Assembly (NCBI GenBank): GCA_965224735.1
Contig: OZ245059.1
Span: 2,294,001-2,358,000 of the forward strand
Source of the DNA: Robiginitomaculum_A sp036478535
GTDB taxonomy: Bacteria > Pseudomonadota > Alphaproteobacteria > Caulobacterales > Maricaulaceae
Direction of reading: 5' to 3'
DNA: 64,000 nt
Part shown: positions 17,677 to 26,761 of the stretch, one piece after another
How the letters are laid out: each line of letters starts with the position of its first letter
How positions within the stretch are numbered: the first letter of the stretch is position 1
Translations under genes and position numbers: made by a program
Notes under the pieces: generated by a model
The model's database searches: none
What the model was told of the DNA's origin: nothing
What the model saw: the letters and a program-made list of their open reading frames with translations, nothing else

Positions 17677-18765
17677 ATGTCATATAATACATTTGGACAT
17701 ATGTTTAGATTTACCAGTTGGGGCGAAAGCCATGGCCCTGCTATTGGCTGCATCGTTGATGGATGTCCACCAGGGATATCTTTAACCGAAGCAGACATTC
17801 AAATTTATCTGGACCAACGCAGGCCTGGCAGGTCAAAATTTGTCACCCAAAGGCAAGAAGCCGATACAGTAAAAATCCTATCGGGTGTTTTTGAAGACGA
17901 GAACACGAACGGGCCACGCACAACGGGTACGCCTATATCTCTGCTGATTGAAAACACGGATCAGCGTTCCAAAGACTATTCGGAAATTAAAGAAAGATAC
18001 CGCCCTGGCCATGCAGACTTTACCTATGATGCCAAATATGGCTTTCGTGATTACCGGGGCGGCGGACGTTCCAGCGCGCGCGAGACCGCTATGCGCGTTG
18101 CGGCAGGCGCTATTGCACGGAAAGTCTTGGGTGATAAAATCAAAATTCGCGGCGTGCTTATTCAAATAGGCGATAAGATTATCGACGGCGAAAACTGGGA
18201 TTGGAACGAAGTTTCTCGTAATCCGTTTTTTTGCCCTGACAAATACATGGTCTCTGAGTGGGCAGAGTATTTAACTGCGCTCCGCAAAGACGGCAATTCC
18301 GTTGGCGCAATCGTTGAAGTACAAGCCAGCGGCGTGCCTGCGGGCTGGGGCGCCCCTGTTTATGGCAAAATGGATACAGAAATCGCCGCCGCGCTCATGT
18401 CTATCAACGCGGCTAAGGGGGTTGAAATTGGCTCAGGTTTTGCCGCTGCCGCTTTTACGGGCACGGATAATGCCGACGAAATTCGCATGCAAAATGGCAA
18501 ACCGCATTTCCTCTCCAATAACGCGGGCGGTATTTTGGGCGGGATAAGTAATGGCGATACGATTGTGGCGCGCATGGCTATTAAGCCAACGTCTTCAATT
18601 CTAACGCCTGTGCAATCCATCACCAAATCAGGCGAAGAAATAAACATCCGCACCAAAGGCCGCCACGACCCTTGTGTTGGTATCCGCGCTGTGCCCGTGG
18701 CCGAAGCCATGCTCGCCTGTGTTCTAGCAGACCAAATGCTGCGCCATAGAGGGCAAATCGGATAA
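17677..18765 (+). CDS. aroC: Chorismate synthase
   Basis: The 362-residue protein shows the three family signatures: GESHGPAIGCIVDGCPPG at residues 16-33, RYRPGHADFTYDAKYGFRDYRGGGRSSARETA in the middle, and RHDPCVGIRAVPVAEAMLA near the end. It makes chorismate from 5-enolpyruvylshikimate 3-phosphate, using reduced FMN, at the last step of the shikimate pathway. An AGGGA precedes the ATG. It is monocistronic here. Confidence 0.97.
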   Translation: MSYNTFGHMFRFTSWGESHGPAIGCIVDGCPPGISLTEADIQIYLDQRRPGRSKFVTQRQEADTVKILSGVFEDENTNGPRTTGTPISLLIENTDQRSKDYSEIKERYRPGHADFTYDAKYGFRDYRGGGRSSARETAMRVAAGAIARKVLGDKIKIRGVLIQIGDKIIDGENWDWNEVSRNPFFCPDKYMVSEWAEYLTALRKDGNSVGAIVEVQASGVPAGWGAPVYGKMDTEIAAALMSINAAKGVEIGSGFAAAAFTGTDNADEIRMQNGKPHFLSNNAGGILGGISNGDTIVARMAIKPTSSILTPVQSITKSGEEINIRTKGRHDPCVGIRAVPVAEAMLACVLADQMLRHRGQIG

Positions 18766-19059
18766 AATTGTGAAACTCTATTCATATAAAGAGAATCAAA
18801 AAGTTCCCCAGTTCGACGATACAAACCCGCTTCTCGTGTTTCAAAATACAATCAATATTAAATATCGTTTACTCACACAACGCTCCTAATCATATGCATA
18901 AAGTTAGCAATACCTATGCAGGGTTCACCTTCCCCCAACATGAACCCAATATAAACTCTGGCTTCACAAATGGTTCAGAGCGGTCTTGCTATAAGGGAAT
19001 CATCGAAGAAACCCGCAAAGCGATCGTGCCGAACTGGGGTCTTTAAATAGGAGTTCAAA
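18766..19059 (+). promoter_or_regulatory. Upstream region of the glycine-zipper gene with inverted repeat
   Basis: This 294-bp gap has no recognisable gene. It contains an inverted repeat gggttca (18921-18927) and tgaaccc (18941-18947), 13 bases apart, about 110 bp before the glycine-zipper gene, which is started by ATG after taggag. The repeat could be an operator; this is a guess from symmetry and position. Confidence 0.4.
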
Positions 19060-19836
19060 ATGAAAACGCTCAAAACCCTTTACAACACCACACTAGCAAC
19101 GTTTGCAGTAGCGACATCAACACTTGCTCTGCCCACATTGGCCTATGCTCACAACTCTGGCTATCAGCATCGCCATCAATCAACATCAGATGACAAACTT
19201 ATTGGTGGATTACTCGGCGCAGTCGTCGGCGGCGTCCTCGGATCACAAATCTCGGGCAGTGGCGCACGCACCGAAGGCTCTGCCATAGGCGCAGTGCTTG
19301 GTGGCCTCGCAGGCGCTAAGATTGCAGGTTCGCGCAGTAATAATCGCTCTTATAGCAGGTATAAAAATAATGGATACGTGCGCCCAGTTTATAGTCAAAC
19401 ATATTCCGAAAGCACGCACCCAGTTTATAGCCAAACATATTCTGAAAGCACACGCCCAGTTTATAGCCAAACATATTCTAGAAGCACACGCCCAGTTTAT
19501 AGCCAAACATATTCTAGAAGCACACGCCCAGTTTATAGCCAAACATATTCTAGAAGCACACGCCCAGTTTATAGCCAAACATATTCTGGATACACACGCC
19601 CAGTTTATAGCCAAACATATTCTGAAAGCACACACCCAGTTTATAACCAAGCATATTACAAAAATACACGCTCAAACTATGGCAGCAATAATAACGGGTA
19701 TGGGTATAACCAGAGCAACCCAGACATAACCATCACAATTGACAATAAATATAAGAGAAGTGGATATAGAAATAAACATATACGCCGCAATAGGCATCGC
19801 CACACCCACACCCATACTATATATTGCAGCCATTAA
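19060..19836 (+). CDS. Glycine-zipper surface protein with eight PVYSQTYS repeats
   Basis: The 258-residue product has a signal peptide (cleavage after AYA near residue 30). A glycine-zipper 2TM domain like those of 17-kDa surface antigens follows (GGLLGAVVGGVLGSQ, then GSAIGAVLGGLAGAK). The middle is eight 12-residue repeats with core PVYSQTYS (DNA 19381-19668). The C-terminus is tyrosine- and asparagine-rich, ending in a His/Arg-rich tail and a final Cys (TIYCSH). It is probably envelope-associated; the repeats are of unknown role. It is a paralog of the gene at 20052 and each copy has the same kind of terminator. Confidence 0.78.
   Translation: MKTLKTLYNTTLATFAVATSTLALPTLAYAHNSGYQHRHQSTSDDKLIGGLLGAVVGGVLGSQISGSGARTEGSAIGAVLGGLAGAKIAGSRSNNRSYSRYKNNGYVRPVYSQTYSESTHPVYSQTYSESTRPVYSQTYSRSTRPVYSQTYSRSTRPVYSQTYSRSTRPVYSQTYSGYTRPVYSQTYSESTHPVYNQAYYKNTRSNYGSNNNGYGYNQSNPDITITIDNKYKRSGYRNKHIRRNRHRHTHTHTIYCSH
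19381..19668 (+). repeat. Eight in-frame 36-bp tandem repeats
   Basis: Each unit encodes (R/H)PVYSQTYS plus three variable residues (EST, RST or GYT; the last is PVYNQAYYKNT). Three central units are nearly identical at DNA level, a sign of recent expansion. There are no spacers, so this is a coding minisatellite and not a CRISPR array. Confidence 0.93.
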
Positions 19837-19857
19837 TTTGCAAATTTAAAAAATTCC

Positions 19858-19890
19858 AAGCCCCAGAATAACTTCTGGGGCTTTTTTCTT
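19858..19890 (+). terminator. Rho-independent terminator
   Basis: An 11-bp perfect stem (aagccccagaa / ttctggggctt) with loop taac is followed by a run of T. It lies 21 bp after the stop of the first glycine-zipper gene. Confidence 0.93.
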
Positions 19891-20051
19891 TTCCCTACTA
19901 ATTCATTACAACACATACAAACAATACAGTATATGAAACGGCTCCTATGCCTGCTCCTGCACATCTTTTTATTTTTATATAATTTATTTTCTTCATCCAA
20001 GGTTCATATTGAATATGTCAAATTAACCCTTCGTTAAGTTGGAGAATTATC

Positions 20052-20732
20052 TTGAAAACCATAAAAATTGCTTATAAACTTGTTGCCGCAGCGGCATTAA
20101 CACTTGCTCTGCCTGCACTTGCTCTGCCCACGTTGGCCTACGCTCACAACTCTGGCTATCAGCATCGCCATCAATCAAATAACAAACTTGCTGGTGGATT
20201 ACTCGGCGCAGTCGTCGGCGGCGTCATCGGATCACAAGTCTCGGGCAATGGCGCACGTACCGAAGGCTCTGCCATAGGCGCAGTGCTTGGCGGCCTCGCA
20301 GGCGCTGCAATTGCAAGTTCGGGCAGTAATAGTGGTTATTACAGAAATAGCGGCTATTACAGAAACAGTGGCTCTTATAACGGATATAACAATACTGTAT
20401 ACACGTCCCCAGTTTATACACAAACATACTCCGAAAGCACGCGTCCAGTTTATAGTCAAACATATTACAGAAGCACGCGCCCAGTTTATAGCCAAACATA
20501 TTACAGAAGCACACACCCAGTTTATAGCCAAACATATTCTGGATACACACGCCCAGTTTACAACCAAACATATTACAGAAACACACGCTCTAATTATGGC
20601 AGCTATAATAACGGGTATGGATACAACCAGAGCAACCCAGACATAACCATCACAATTGACAATAAATATCCTGGTAGATCCTATTCTGGCAATTCACATC
20701 GCCACACCCATACTATATATTGCAGTCATTAA
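20052..20732 (+). CDS. Glycine-zipper surface protein, second paralog with five repeats
   Basis: The start is a TTG at 20052 with GGAG seven bases upstream, giving MKTIKIAYK, parallel to MKTLKTLYN of the first copy. The 226-residue product has the same plan: signal peptide, glycine zipper (GGLLGAVVGGVIGSQ; GSAIGAVLGGLAGAA), five 12-residue PVYSQTY repeats, and the SNYGS-NNGYGYNQSNPDITITIDNKY tail. The signal peptide holds a 15-bp tandem duplication (20101-20130, LALPALALP) missing in the first copy. The two genes arose by duplication and now differ in repeat number. Confidence 0.78.
   Translation: MKTIKIAYKLVAAAALTLALPALALPTLAYAHNSGYQHRHQSNNKLAGGLLGAVVGGVIGSQVSGNGARTEGSAIGAVLGGLAGAAIASSGSNSGYYRNSGYYRNSGSYNGYNNTVYTSPVYTQTYSESTRPVYSQTYYRSTRPVYSQTYYRSTHPVYSQTYSGYTRPVYNQTYYRNTRSNYGSYNNGYGYNQSNPDITITIDNKYPGRSYSGNSHRHTHTIYCSH
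20406..20585 (+). repeat. Five in-frame 36-bp tandem repeats
   Basis: These are the same 12-codon unit as in the upstream paralog, in five copies (PVYTQTYSEST, two PVYSQTYYRST, PVYSQTYSGYT, PVYNQTYYRNT). The difference in copy number shows that the array expands and contracts. Confidence 0.92.
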
Positions 20733-20770
20733 CTTGTTGCAGTCATGAACTGGCAAATTTAAAAAATTCC

Positions 20771-20804
20771 AAGCCTCAGAATAACTTCTGGGGCTTTTTT
20801 TCTC
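20771..20804 (+). terminator. Rho-independent terminator
   Basis: The stem aagcctcagaa / ttctggggctt (one G-U pair), with loop taac and then a T run, is the same hairpin as after the first paralog. The duplication therefore included the terminator. Confidence 0.92.
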
Positions 20805-20899
20805 CCCTATTACGGGTGCATACTACTCTCGCCTAACCTAGCCCTTGTAGAAAATTGCCAAAACGTTAACAAGAGCTTAACATAGACCATAAGCTGGAT

Positions 20900-21388
20900 A
20901 TGGTGATTATTATGGGTTTTAAAAAATATGGTCTCGTGATTTTGGCCATACTTGGTACGAGCATGAGCGCACAAGCAAATGACACGGCACAAAAATATAC
21001 AATAGAGAATCGCGTCAAAGTTTATAGGGGCGCAGGCCCAAAAGCAGAGCGAGCCTCGCAGCAACAATTACAATTCGCGCTAAAGACACAGCTCTCTTTT
21101 GAGAGATTAGAGACGCAAAAAGCGATTGCTTTGGCTAAAATCAAAGAAAATAACCAAGCAGCATTTGAACGTGGGTTTACAGAAGGCCGAAAACTTGCCA
21201 CAATTCAAACCAGACAGCCTGTAAGGCGTTATCGTCTTCAATATTACCTGCCATACCGTTATATTTCTAGTTATAGATTTAACGCTCACTATGGCAATCG
21301 GGAAAATCATGTTTGGTATCACAATCATGTTAGGCGGCATAATCCTGCTATTGCCCGCAAAACGCATCCCTCACTTATTTACGAATAA
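20900..21388 (+). CDS. Small secreted protein of unknown function
   Basis: The 162-residue product has a signal peptide (MGFKKYGLVILAILGTSMSAQA), so the true start may be the ATG at 20912 rather than 20900. A helical, Gln-rich segment follows (ASQQQLQFALKTQLSFERLETQ). The C-terminal third is rich in Tyr, Arg and His (RYRLQYYLPYRYISSYRF; HVWYHNHVRRHNP). I do not recognise a family. It lies downstream of the glycine-zipper pair but has its own leader after a terminator, so it is probably transcribed separately. Confidence 0.6.
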   Translation: MVIIMGFKKYGLVILAILGTSMSAQANDTAQKYTIENRVKVYRGAGPKAERASQQQLQFALKTQLSFERLETQKAIALAKIKENNQAAFERGFTEGRKLATIQTRQPVRRYRLQYYLPYRYISSYRFNAHYGNRENHVWYHNHVRRHNPAIARKTHPSLIYE

Positions 21389-21488
21389 CTTTTAAAGTTT
21401 CAGGTAAAATTTGTCGTTGATGGCGATGGCAACGGCATTAATTCATTTTCTTCGAGGGGTATAAGAGTGAGGCGCTTTCAACTATAGC

Positions 21489-23420
21489 TTAGGCGAGCGA
21501 AGCCCGCATAGCTATATCGTGGCCAATAACAGAGAACACTTTCTTTACAATCGCGTGGCTGTCGAGCCCAGCTTGTATATACATTTTCTCGGGACTATCA
21601 TGGTCAATAAACCTATCAGGCAAGGTCATAGAGCGCGCTTTTATGATGCCATCAAGACGTCCGCTCTCGGCAAGATCTTGCAGTACAAAGGAACCAAATC
21701 CGCCCATTGCACCTTCTTCAATGGTAATAAGAACTTCATGTTCATCGGCAAGTGCTCGCACGAGCTCTGTGTCAAGCGGTTTAATAAATCGTGCGTCTGC
21801 AACCGTGGTCGTAAGCCCCAGTGCATCAAGCTCATTTGCCGCCATAAGCGCCTCTCCCAGACGCGTCCCAAGAGACAAAATAGCGACCGTATTGCCTTCT
21901 TTAAGTATGCGCCCTTTTCCAATTTCCAATGGTTTAGCATTGACAGGGATTTCAATCCCTGTCGCCGCGCCGCGCGGGAACCTAAACGCGCTGGGGCGAT
22001 CATTAATCTGGGCGCTGGTCGCAACCATGCGCGTAAGCTCCACCTCATCCGCTGCTGCCATAAACACAAGCCCTGGAAGCGCGCCTAAATAACCGATATC
22101 AAAAGCCCCGCCGTGAGTTGGCCCGTCTGCCCCCACAAGGCCAGCCCTGTCAATGGCAAAACGTACAGGCAGTCTTTGAATGGCGACATCATGAACAACC
22201 TGATCATACCCTCTTTGCAAAAACGTAGAATAAATTGCGCAATACGGTTTCATACCATCCGCCGCCATTCCCGCTGCAAAGGTAACGGCGTGCTGCTCCG
22301 CTATACCGACATCAAACATTCTATCTGGGAATTTATCGCCAAAATCTTTCAGACCCGTACCGCCAGGCATAGCCGCCGTAATACCAACAATTTTAGTGTC
22401 CTTGCTTGCCTCTGCTATCAAAGCATCAGAAAACACTTTGGTATAACTTGGCGCTTTGGCAACAGATTTCGCTTGCTCGCCCGTGACGACATTAAATTTT
22501 GAAACCCCGTGATATTTATCCGAAGACTTCTCGGCAGGCTCATACCCCTTCCCTTTTTGTGTGACCACATGCACAAGAACCGGGCCTTCTTTCATAGCTT
22601 TGGCATTTTCAAGCACTGGCAAAAGATGATCAAGATCATGGCCATCAACTGGGCCAACATAGTAAAACCCAAGCTCTTCAAACAGCGTTCCCCCCGTCAC
22701 CATCCCGCGCGTGTACTCTTCCGCCTTGCGAGCCGTTGCTTTAATGGGACGCGGCATATTCTCAACAACGCCTTTGGCAAAACCGCGAAATTTTCTATAA
22801 CCACGCGAGGAAACCATGCGCGCCAGATAGGCCGACATGCCGCCAACAGGCGGCGCAATAGACATATCGTTATCGTTCAAAATGACAATCATACGTGCGT
22901 CCATACCACCCGCATTATTCATTGCTTCATAGGCCATGCCCGCTGACATAGCGCCATCACCAATTACAGAAATCACATTAAAATCATCATTTTGCAAATC
23001 ACGAGATTTAGCAAAGCCAAGCCCTGCCGATATTGACGTAGAAGCATGACCCGCGCCAAAAGGATCATATTCACTCTCCGTGCGTTTGGTAAACCCTGAA
23101 AGTCCACCACCTTGGCGTATCGTGCGCATTTTGTCTTTGCGGCCTGTCAAAACCTTGTGCGGATAACATTGATGCCCAACATCCCATATGAGCTTGTCTT
23201 TAGGCGTATCAAATACATGATGAAGGGCAATAGTAAGCTCTACAACGCCCAGCCCAGCGCCCAAATGCCCGCCTGTTACCGATACATTATCAATAACTTT
23301 TGTCCGTAGTTCACTGGCGAGTGTTTTTAGCTCGTCCCTAGAAAAGCCGCGAATATCTGTTGGAATATTCACACTATCCAAAAGCATTTTTTTCTTATCA
23401 GTGCTCATTTTCATGCTCAT
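21489..23420 (-). CDS. dxs: 1-deoxy-D-xylulose-5-phosphate synthase
   Basis: The 643-residue protein has the thiamine-diphosphate motif GDGAMSAGMAYEAMNNAG (about residues 154-171). It has the DXS-specific blocks DVGHQCYPHKVLTGR, YYVGPVDGHDLDHLL, VGIAEQHAVTFAAGMA and DRAGLVGADGPTHGG. It condenses pyruvate and glyceraldehyde 3-phosphate, the entry step of the MEP isoprenoid pathway. It follows ispA and xseB on the same strand, a frequent proteobacterial grouping that couples precursor supply with prenyl-chain elongation. Confidence 0.97.
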   Translation of the reverse strand: MSMKMSTDKKKMLLDSVNIPTDIRGFSRDELKTLASELRTKVIDNVSVTGGHLGAGLGVVELTIALHHVFDTPKDKLIWDVGHQCYPHKVLTGRKDKMRTIRQGGGLSGFTKRTESEYDPFGAGHASTSISAGLGFAKSRDLQNDDFNVISVIGDGAMSAGMAYEAMNNAGGMDARMIVILNDNDMSIAPPVGGMSAYLARMVSSRGYRKFRGFAKGVVENMPRPIKATARKAEEYTRGMVTGGTLFEELGFYYVGPVDGHDLDHLLPVLENAKAMKEGPVLVHVVTQKGKGYEPAEKSSDKYHGVSKFNVVTGEQAKSVAKAPSYTKVFSDALIAEASKDTKIVGITAAMPGGTGLKDFGDKFPDRMFDVGIAEQHAVTFAAGMAADGMKPYCAIYSTFLQRGYDQVVHDVAIQRLPVRFAIDRAGLVGADGPTHGGAFDIGYLGALPGLVFMAAADEVELTRMVATSAQINDRPSAFRFPRGAATGIEIPVNAKPLEIGKGRILKEGNTVAILSLGTRLGEALMAANELDALGLTTTVADARFIKPLDTELVRALADEHEVLITIEEGAMGGFGSFVLQDLAESGRLDGIIKARSMTLPDRFIDHDSPEKMYIQAGLDSHAIVKKVFSVIGHDIAMRASLA

Positions 23421-23472
23421 TGGTCATACCTTCTATCGTATACAATCTAACCTATTCGCGCAGGTATTACAT

Positions 23473-24369
23473 TTATTTCTGTCGATGCAGAACAAAATCT
23501 ACAGTGCCTCTTAATACATCCGCTTTCTCGCCATAAGTAGATAACGCTTCCTTTGCTTGCACGCCTAATGCTTCTGCTTGCATTTTTGCATTTTCCAGCC
23601 CGTGTATAGAAACGAATGTAACCTTTCCAAGGCCTGCATCTTTTTTAACCGCCTTGCCCATTGTGGCCGCGTCACCTTCAAAATCCAAAGTGTCATCGCG
23701 AATTTGAAACGCAAGACCTAATGCCTCTGAGTAAGTGGCCATATTTTTTATATCCGTTTCACTTGCGCCTGCAAGCTGCCCACCTGAAACCGCTGCATAT
23801 TTTATCAAAGCGCTAGTTTTCAAAGCCTGCAACTGCCGAATTAGTTCTTCATCATGGTTCAAATTCTTGGCATATATGTCAATAACCTGCCCGCCAATCA
23901 TGCCGTGAATACCGCCCGCATGCGCAAGGCCTGCCATAAGCTTTAGCCTGATATTAGCATCTTGGTGCACGCGTGCATCTGACAACACTTCAAAGGCCAA
24001 AGTCAAAAGTGCATCCCCAGCAAGCACAGCCATAGCTTCATCATATTGTTTGTGCACTGCCAGTTTGCCGCGCCGCAAATCATCATCATCCATACAAGGG
24101 AGGTCATCGTGAATAAGCGAGTACACATGCAAGCACTCAAGCGCGCCAGCAGCTAGGTAAACGCCTTCATTGTCACTTCCAAACAAGCGCGCACATTCCA
24201 CAAGCAAAAATGGGCGCAAGCGTTTACCGCCCCCTAAAACAGCATACCGCATAGCCTCCATAGCCTCCGATTGTGGCCCCGCTGGCTTTGGAAGAAGCTC
24301 GCCAAGCACCTGCTCCATTTTGGCAGAAATAGCCCTTAATCGCGATTGGAATTGCGTATTTTTTGCCAA
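23473..24369 (-). CDS. ispA: Farnesyl/geranyl diphosphate synthase
   Basis: This 298-residue polyprenyl synthase has both aspartate-rich motifs: DDLPCMDDDDLRRG near residue 92 (with an inserted Cys-Met as in short-chain farnesyl synthases) and DDTLDFEGD near residue 222. GGGKRLRPFLL marks the isopentenyl-diphosphate site. It chains C5 units into farnesyl diphosphate. The start is a TTG directly after the xseB stop (TAATTG), which indicates coupled translation; an ATG at residue 18 is the alternative but would cut off the first helix. Confidence 0.93.
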   Translation of the reverse strand: MAKNTQFQSRLRAISAKMEQVLGELLPKPAGPQSEAMEAMRYAVLGGGKRLRPFLLVECARLFGSDNEGVYLAAGALECLHVYSLIHDDLPCMDDDDLRRGKLAVHKQYDEAMAVLAGDALLTLAFEVLSDARVHQDANIRLKLMAGLAHAGGIHGMIGGQVIDIYAKNLNHDEELIRQLQALKTSALIKYAAVSGGQLAGASETDIKNMATYSEALGLAFQIRDDTLDFEGDAATMGKAVKKDAGLGKVTFVSIHGLENAKMQAEALGVQAKEALSTYGEKADVLRGTVDFVLHRQK

Positions 24370-24612
24370 TTAATTTTCTCTATCTAAAGGTTCTATATGA
24401 ACACTGCCATCATTGCCAAGCACTATTTTATCAACTTTTAACTGTGCTGCTTTAAGCTTACCTTCGCAATATTTTTTTAGTTTAGCGCCCCGCTCATACA
24501 CATCAATGCTTTCTTCCAAAGCAGCATCCCCTTGCTCAAGACGCGCGACAATAGTTTCAAGCTCCAAGAGCGCATCTTCAAAACTCATTTTTTCAATATC
24601 TTCATGTTCCAT
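24370..24612 (-). CDS. xseB: Exodeoxyribonuclease VII small subunit
   Basis: The 80-residue product shows the XseB pattern: FEDALLELETIVARLEQGDAALEESIDVYERGAKL, an antiparallel helical pair that binds the XseA large subunit. The ATG follows GCAGGAAT. It lies immediately upstream of ispA and dxs, the usual xseB-ispA-dxs order. xseA is not in the window. Confidence 0.96.
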   Translation of the reverse strand: MEHEDIEKMSFEDALLELETIVARLEQGDAALEESIDVYERGAKLKKYCEGKLKAAQLKVDKIVLGNDGSVHIEPLDREN

Positions 24613-24634
24613 ATTTATTCCTGCTTATTCTTTG

Positions 24635-25216
24635 TTAGTCTTGGCTATTTGGACGTTCGAACCGACGATAGCTCCAGTGTAAATCGCCATGGTCTTCCGT
24701 GCAAACAAATCCTTTGGCTTTTAGTGGCCTTCTTATCATACGGTTAAACCAACCATGAGCGGCGACAAAAACCATCTTTCCACCCTTTGCTTCCTCTGAC
24801 AACATTTGCGCGGCTTGGATGGCTCTCTTTGTCGCTTGGGCTCTGCTTTCCCCCTCACCCGAGAACCCGAGTATCCAGCTTATACGCGCAAGCACACCCC
24901 AAGTTCGTGGCCGTAATCTAATATAACCAAGATTGAGTGGCGGCAAAGGTGCCTCTACGAGTAACGCCGACGTTTTGTCGACCGCCATCCCGCGCGCCAT
25001 TTCTGCCGTTTCCAGCGCTCTGGGCAAAGTGCTGGACATTACTGCGTCTGCCTTTTTAGCAAGGTCTTTAATTATACTTGGCGCTTTTTGTCCCCATTTT
25101 AATCCAGCTTCATCATAAAGCCGCCACCAATATTTATAGCCGCGCCAGTTAAGACGCACCCGTTTTGATAGATCAGGTTCGCCGTGACGAACGAGAATAA
25201 TAACATCATTTTGCAT
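24635..25216 (-). CDS. Histidine phosphatase family protein
   Basis: The 193-residue product has the phosphohistidine motif VRHGEPD at residues 8-14 and a downstream second His in VAAHGWFNRMI. The conserved Arg and acid of the branch-2-like core are in STLPRALETAEMA. These fit the phosphoglycerate mutase-like superfamily (SixA/CobC-like). The substrate cannot be inferred. Its ATG directly follows the lepB stop (TAAATG), so it is coupled to lepB. Confidence 0.82.
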   Translation of the reverse strand: MQNDVIILVRHGEPDLSKRVRLNWRGYKYWWRLYDEAGLKWGQKAPSIIKDLAKKADAVMSSTLPRALETAEMARGMAVDKTSALLVEAPLPPLNLGYIRLRPRTWGVLARISWILGFSGEGESRAQATKRAIQAAQMLSEEAKGGKMVFVAAHGWFNRMIRRPLKAKGFVCTEDHGDLHWSYRRFERPNSQD

Positions 25217-25999
25217 TTAGAGCTTTAAAAACTTGCGTTTTCCAGGGCATTGTAGCCCTTCTTCTTTTTTGCACTTGTGCAAAGAATAAACCATAATTTG
25301 CGCTTTGCCAATCACATGGTCAAAAGGCACAAAGCCTGGCCCTCTAGGCGCGCGACTATCCGTTGAATTATCCCGATTATCGCCCATAAAAAAAAGTTTG
25401 TTTTGAGGTATGATAAAGGGACCACGGTTATCAAGGTTATCGTAATCGCTACGCTCATAGATTTGGTGCACCCGTTTCTCATCAGCAAATTTTTCTTCAT
25501 AGCGCGTAACTTCAGTGACGCTACCTTTGTGTTCTCTATAGTCAAAACGTTCAAGCTCGGTACGATCAATCAATTGATCATTAACATAAAGACGCCCATG
25601 AATAGTTTGGATTTTATCACCCTGGAGACCAATGAGGCGTTTAATCATCACAATACCCGAATGTGGGTTACGAAAGACAATAACGTCGCCATGCTTTGGC
25701 ATTTTTCCAAAAATACGCCCATCTTTTAGAAATGGTATTTTCCGCAAAGGCCCAATAAGGGAATGCTTGCTCCAGCCATAGGCGTATTTGCTCACATACA
25801 AATGATCGCCCACTTCCAAAGTAGGCTGCATACTTTCAGACGGAATTTTAAAATGCCCAAATATCAAATTGAAAAAGACAAGCAAAAATGCCAGTAAGCC
25901 GATAATAAATTTAAGTTCTTCCATAACGGCTTGCTTACTGATTTTAGGCACTTTTTTGCTATTTTTATCGTCATTGTTTTGCGTTGATTTACCTAACAT
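25217..25999 (-). CDS. lepB: Signal peptidase I
   Basis: The 260-residue protein has one N-terminal membrane helix (about residues 29-48). The catalytic Ser lies in PSESMQPTL. The catalytic Lys lies in GIVMIKRLIGLQGD. The GDNRDNSTDSR box and the late FVPFDHVIGKA block are also present. It removes signal peptides from exported proteins on the outer face of the membrane. It heads a minus-strand operon with the phosphatase gene and probably xseB-ispA-dxs, and is divergent from tsaC across a gap with an inverted repeat. Confidence 0.96.
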   Translation of the reverse strand: MLGKSTQNNDDKNSKKVPKISKQAVMEELKFIIGLLAFLLVFFNLIFGHFKIPSESMQPTLEVGDHLYVSKYAYGWSKHSLIGPLRKIPFLKDGRIFGKMPKHGDVIVFRNPHSGIVMIKRLIGLQGDKIQTIHGRLYVNDQLIDRTELERFDYREHKGSVTEVTRYEEKFADEKRVHQIYERSDYDNLDNRGPFIIPQNKLFFMGDNRDNSTDSRAPRGPGFVPFDHVIGKAQIMVYSLHKCKKEEGLQCPGKRKFLKL

Positions 26000-26054
26000 A
26001 AGACTCTCTTGGTTGTGGCCGTATTTAATTTGACGTTATCTATTAAAACTTTAA

Positions 26055-26085
26055 GCAATACAATCAATTATATTTATTGTATTGC
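26055..26085. promoter_or_regulatory. 31-bp inverted repeat between lepB and tsaC
   Basis: Perfect 10-bp arms gcaatacaat and attgtattgc are separated by 11 AT-rich bases, which places the half-site centres about two helical turns apart. It lies between divergent starts (lepB at 25999, tsaC at 26119), a classic position for a dimeric repressor. No regulator gene adjoins it. Confidence 0.5.
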
Positions 26086-26118
26086 ATGTGTGGAAAACTA
26101 TTTGGTTAAAGTAACAAA

Positions 26119-26724
26119 ATGGCACAAATTTTATATCCTAGCCTTAAGCATTATAAAATGGCCGCTGCGCAGTTAATGGCTGGTGATTTGGTTGCCCTAC
26201 CTACAGAGACCGTTTACGGGCTTGCGGCTCTCGCAGATAATCAGGCCGCCGTAAAAAAAATCTATACGGTGAAATCTCGGCCAAAAAATAAATTACTCCC
26301 CCATATTGCTCTTAGCAAAAAGGTAGCGCAAAAGCTGGCTATTATCTCTCCGCTGGCCCATTCTTTAATGGATAGGTATTGGCCTGGTCCATTAACATTA
26401 GTCTTGCCTAAAAACGGCAAAAATGGCGAAACCATTGCCCTTAGACACCCTGCTACAGGTTGGGCGAAAGCGTTTGCGAGCATGGGGTTTGACACTCCTC
26501 TGGTTTTGCCCAGTGCCAATACATCTGGGCTAAGCGCGCCAATAACTGCCGCGCAAGTCAATCAAGATATTGGCAATAAAATATCGCTGATTATAGACGG
26601 CGGCACAGTACACGGCACGGCTTCAACGATTTTAAAAATAGAGGGCACAAAAATTACTCTCTTGCGCGCAGGTGCATTATCACCAGAAAAACTAGCTGGT
26701 TTTTCCGTTGCATTCCAAGAATAA
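26119..26724 (+). CDS. tsaC: L-threonylcarbamoyladenylate synthase (TsaC/Sua5 family)
   Basis: The 201-residue product has the YrdC fold pattern: LPTETVYGLAALADNQAAVKKIYTVKSRPKNK, then WPGPLTLVLPK, RHPATGWAKAF and PSANTSGLSAPITAAQV. It makes threonylcarbamoyl-AMP for the tRNA modification t6A. It is short and lacks the C-terminal Sua5 domain, although alphaproteobacterial annotations use both names. It is followed 37 bp later by yaaA on the same strand. Confidence 0.93.
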   Translation: MAQILYPSLKHYKMAAAQLMAGDLVALPTETVYGLAALADNQAAVKKIYTVKSRPKNKLLPHIALSKKVAQKLAIISPLAHSLMDRYWPGPLTLVLPKNGKNGETIALRHPATGWAKAFASMGFDTPLVLPSANTSGLSAPITAAQVNQDIGNKISLIIDGGTVHGTASTILKIEGTKITLLRAGALSPEKLAGFSVAFQE

Positions 26725-26761
26725 AATACGCTAGTAAATTTGTAATTTATAAGGATTCTAA

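Noticed and set aside
19381..19668. 36-bp repeats of CRISPR-like length
   Set aside because: The units are directly contiguous without spacers and stay in one reading frame as PVYSQTYS repeats, so this is a coding minisatellite.
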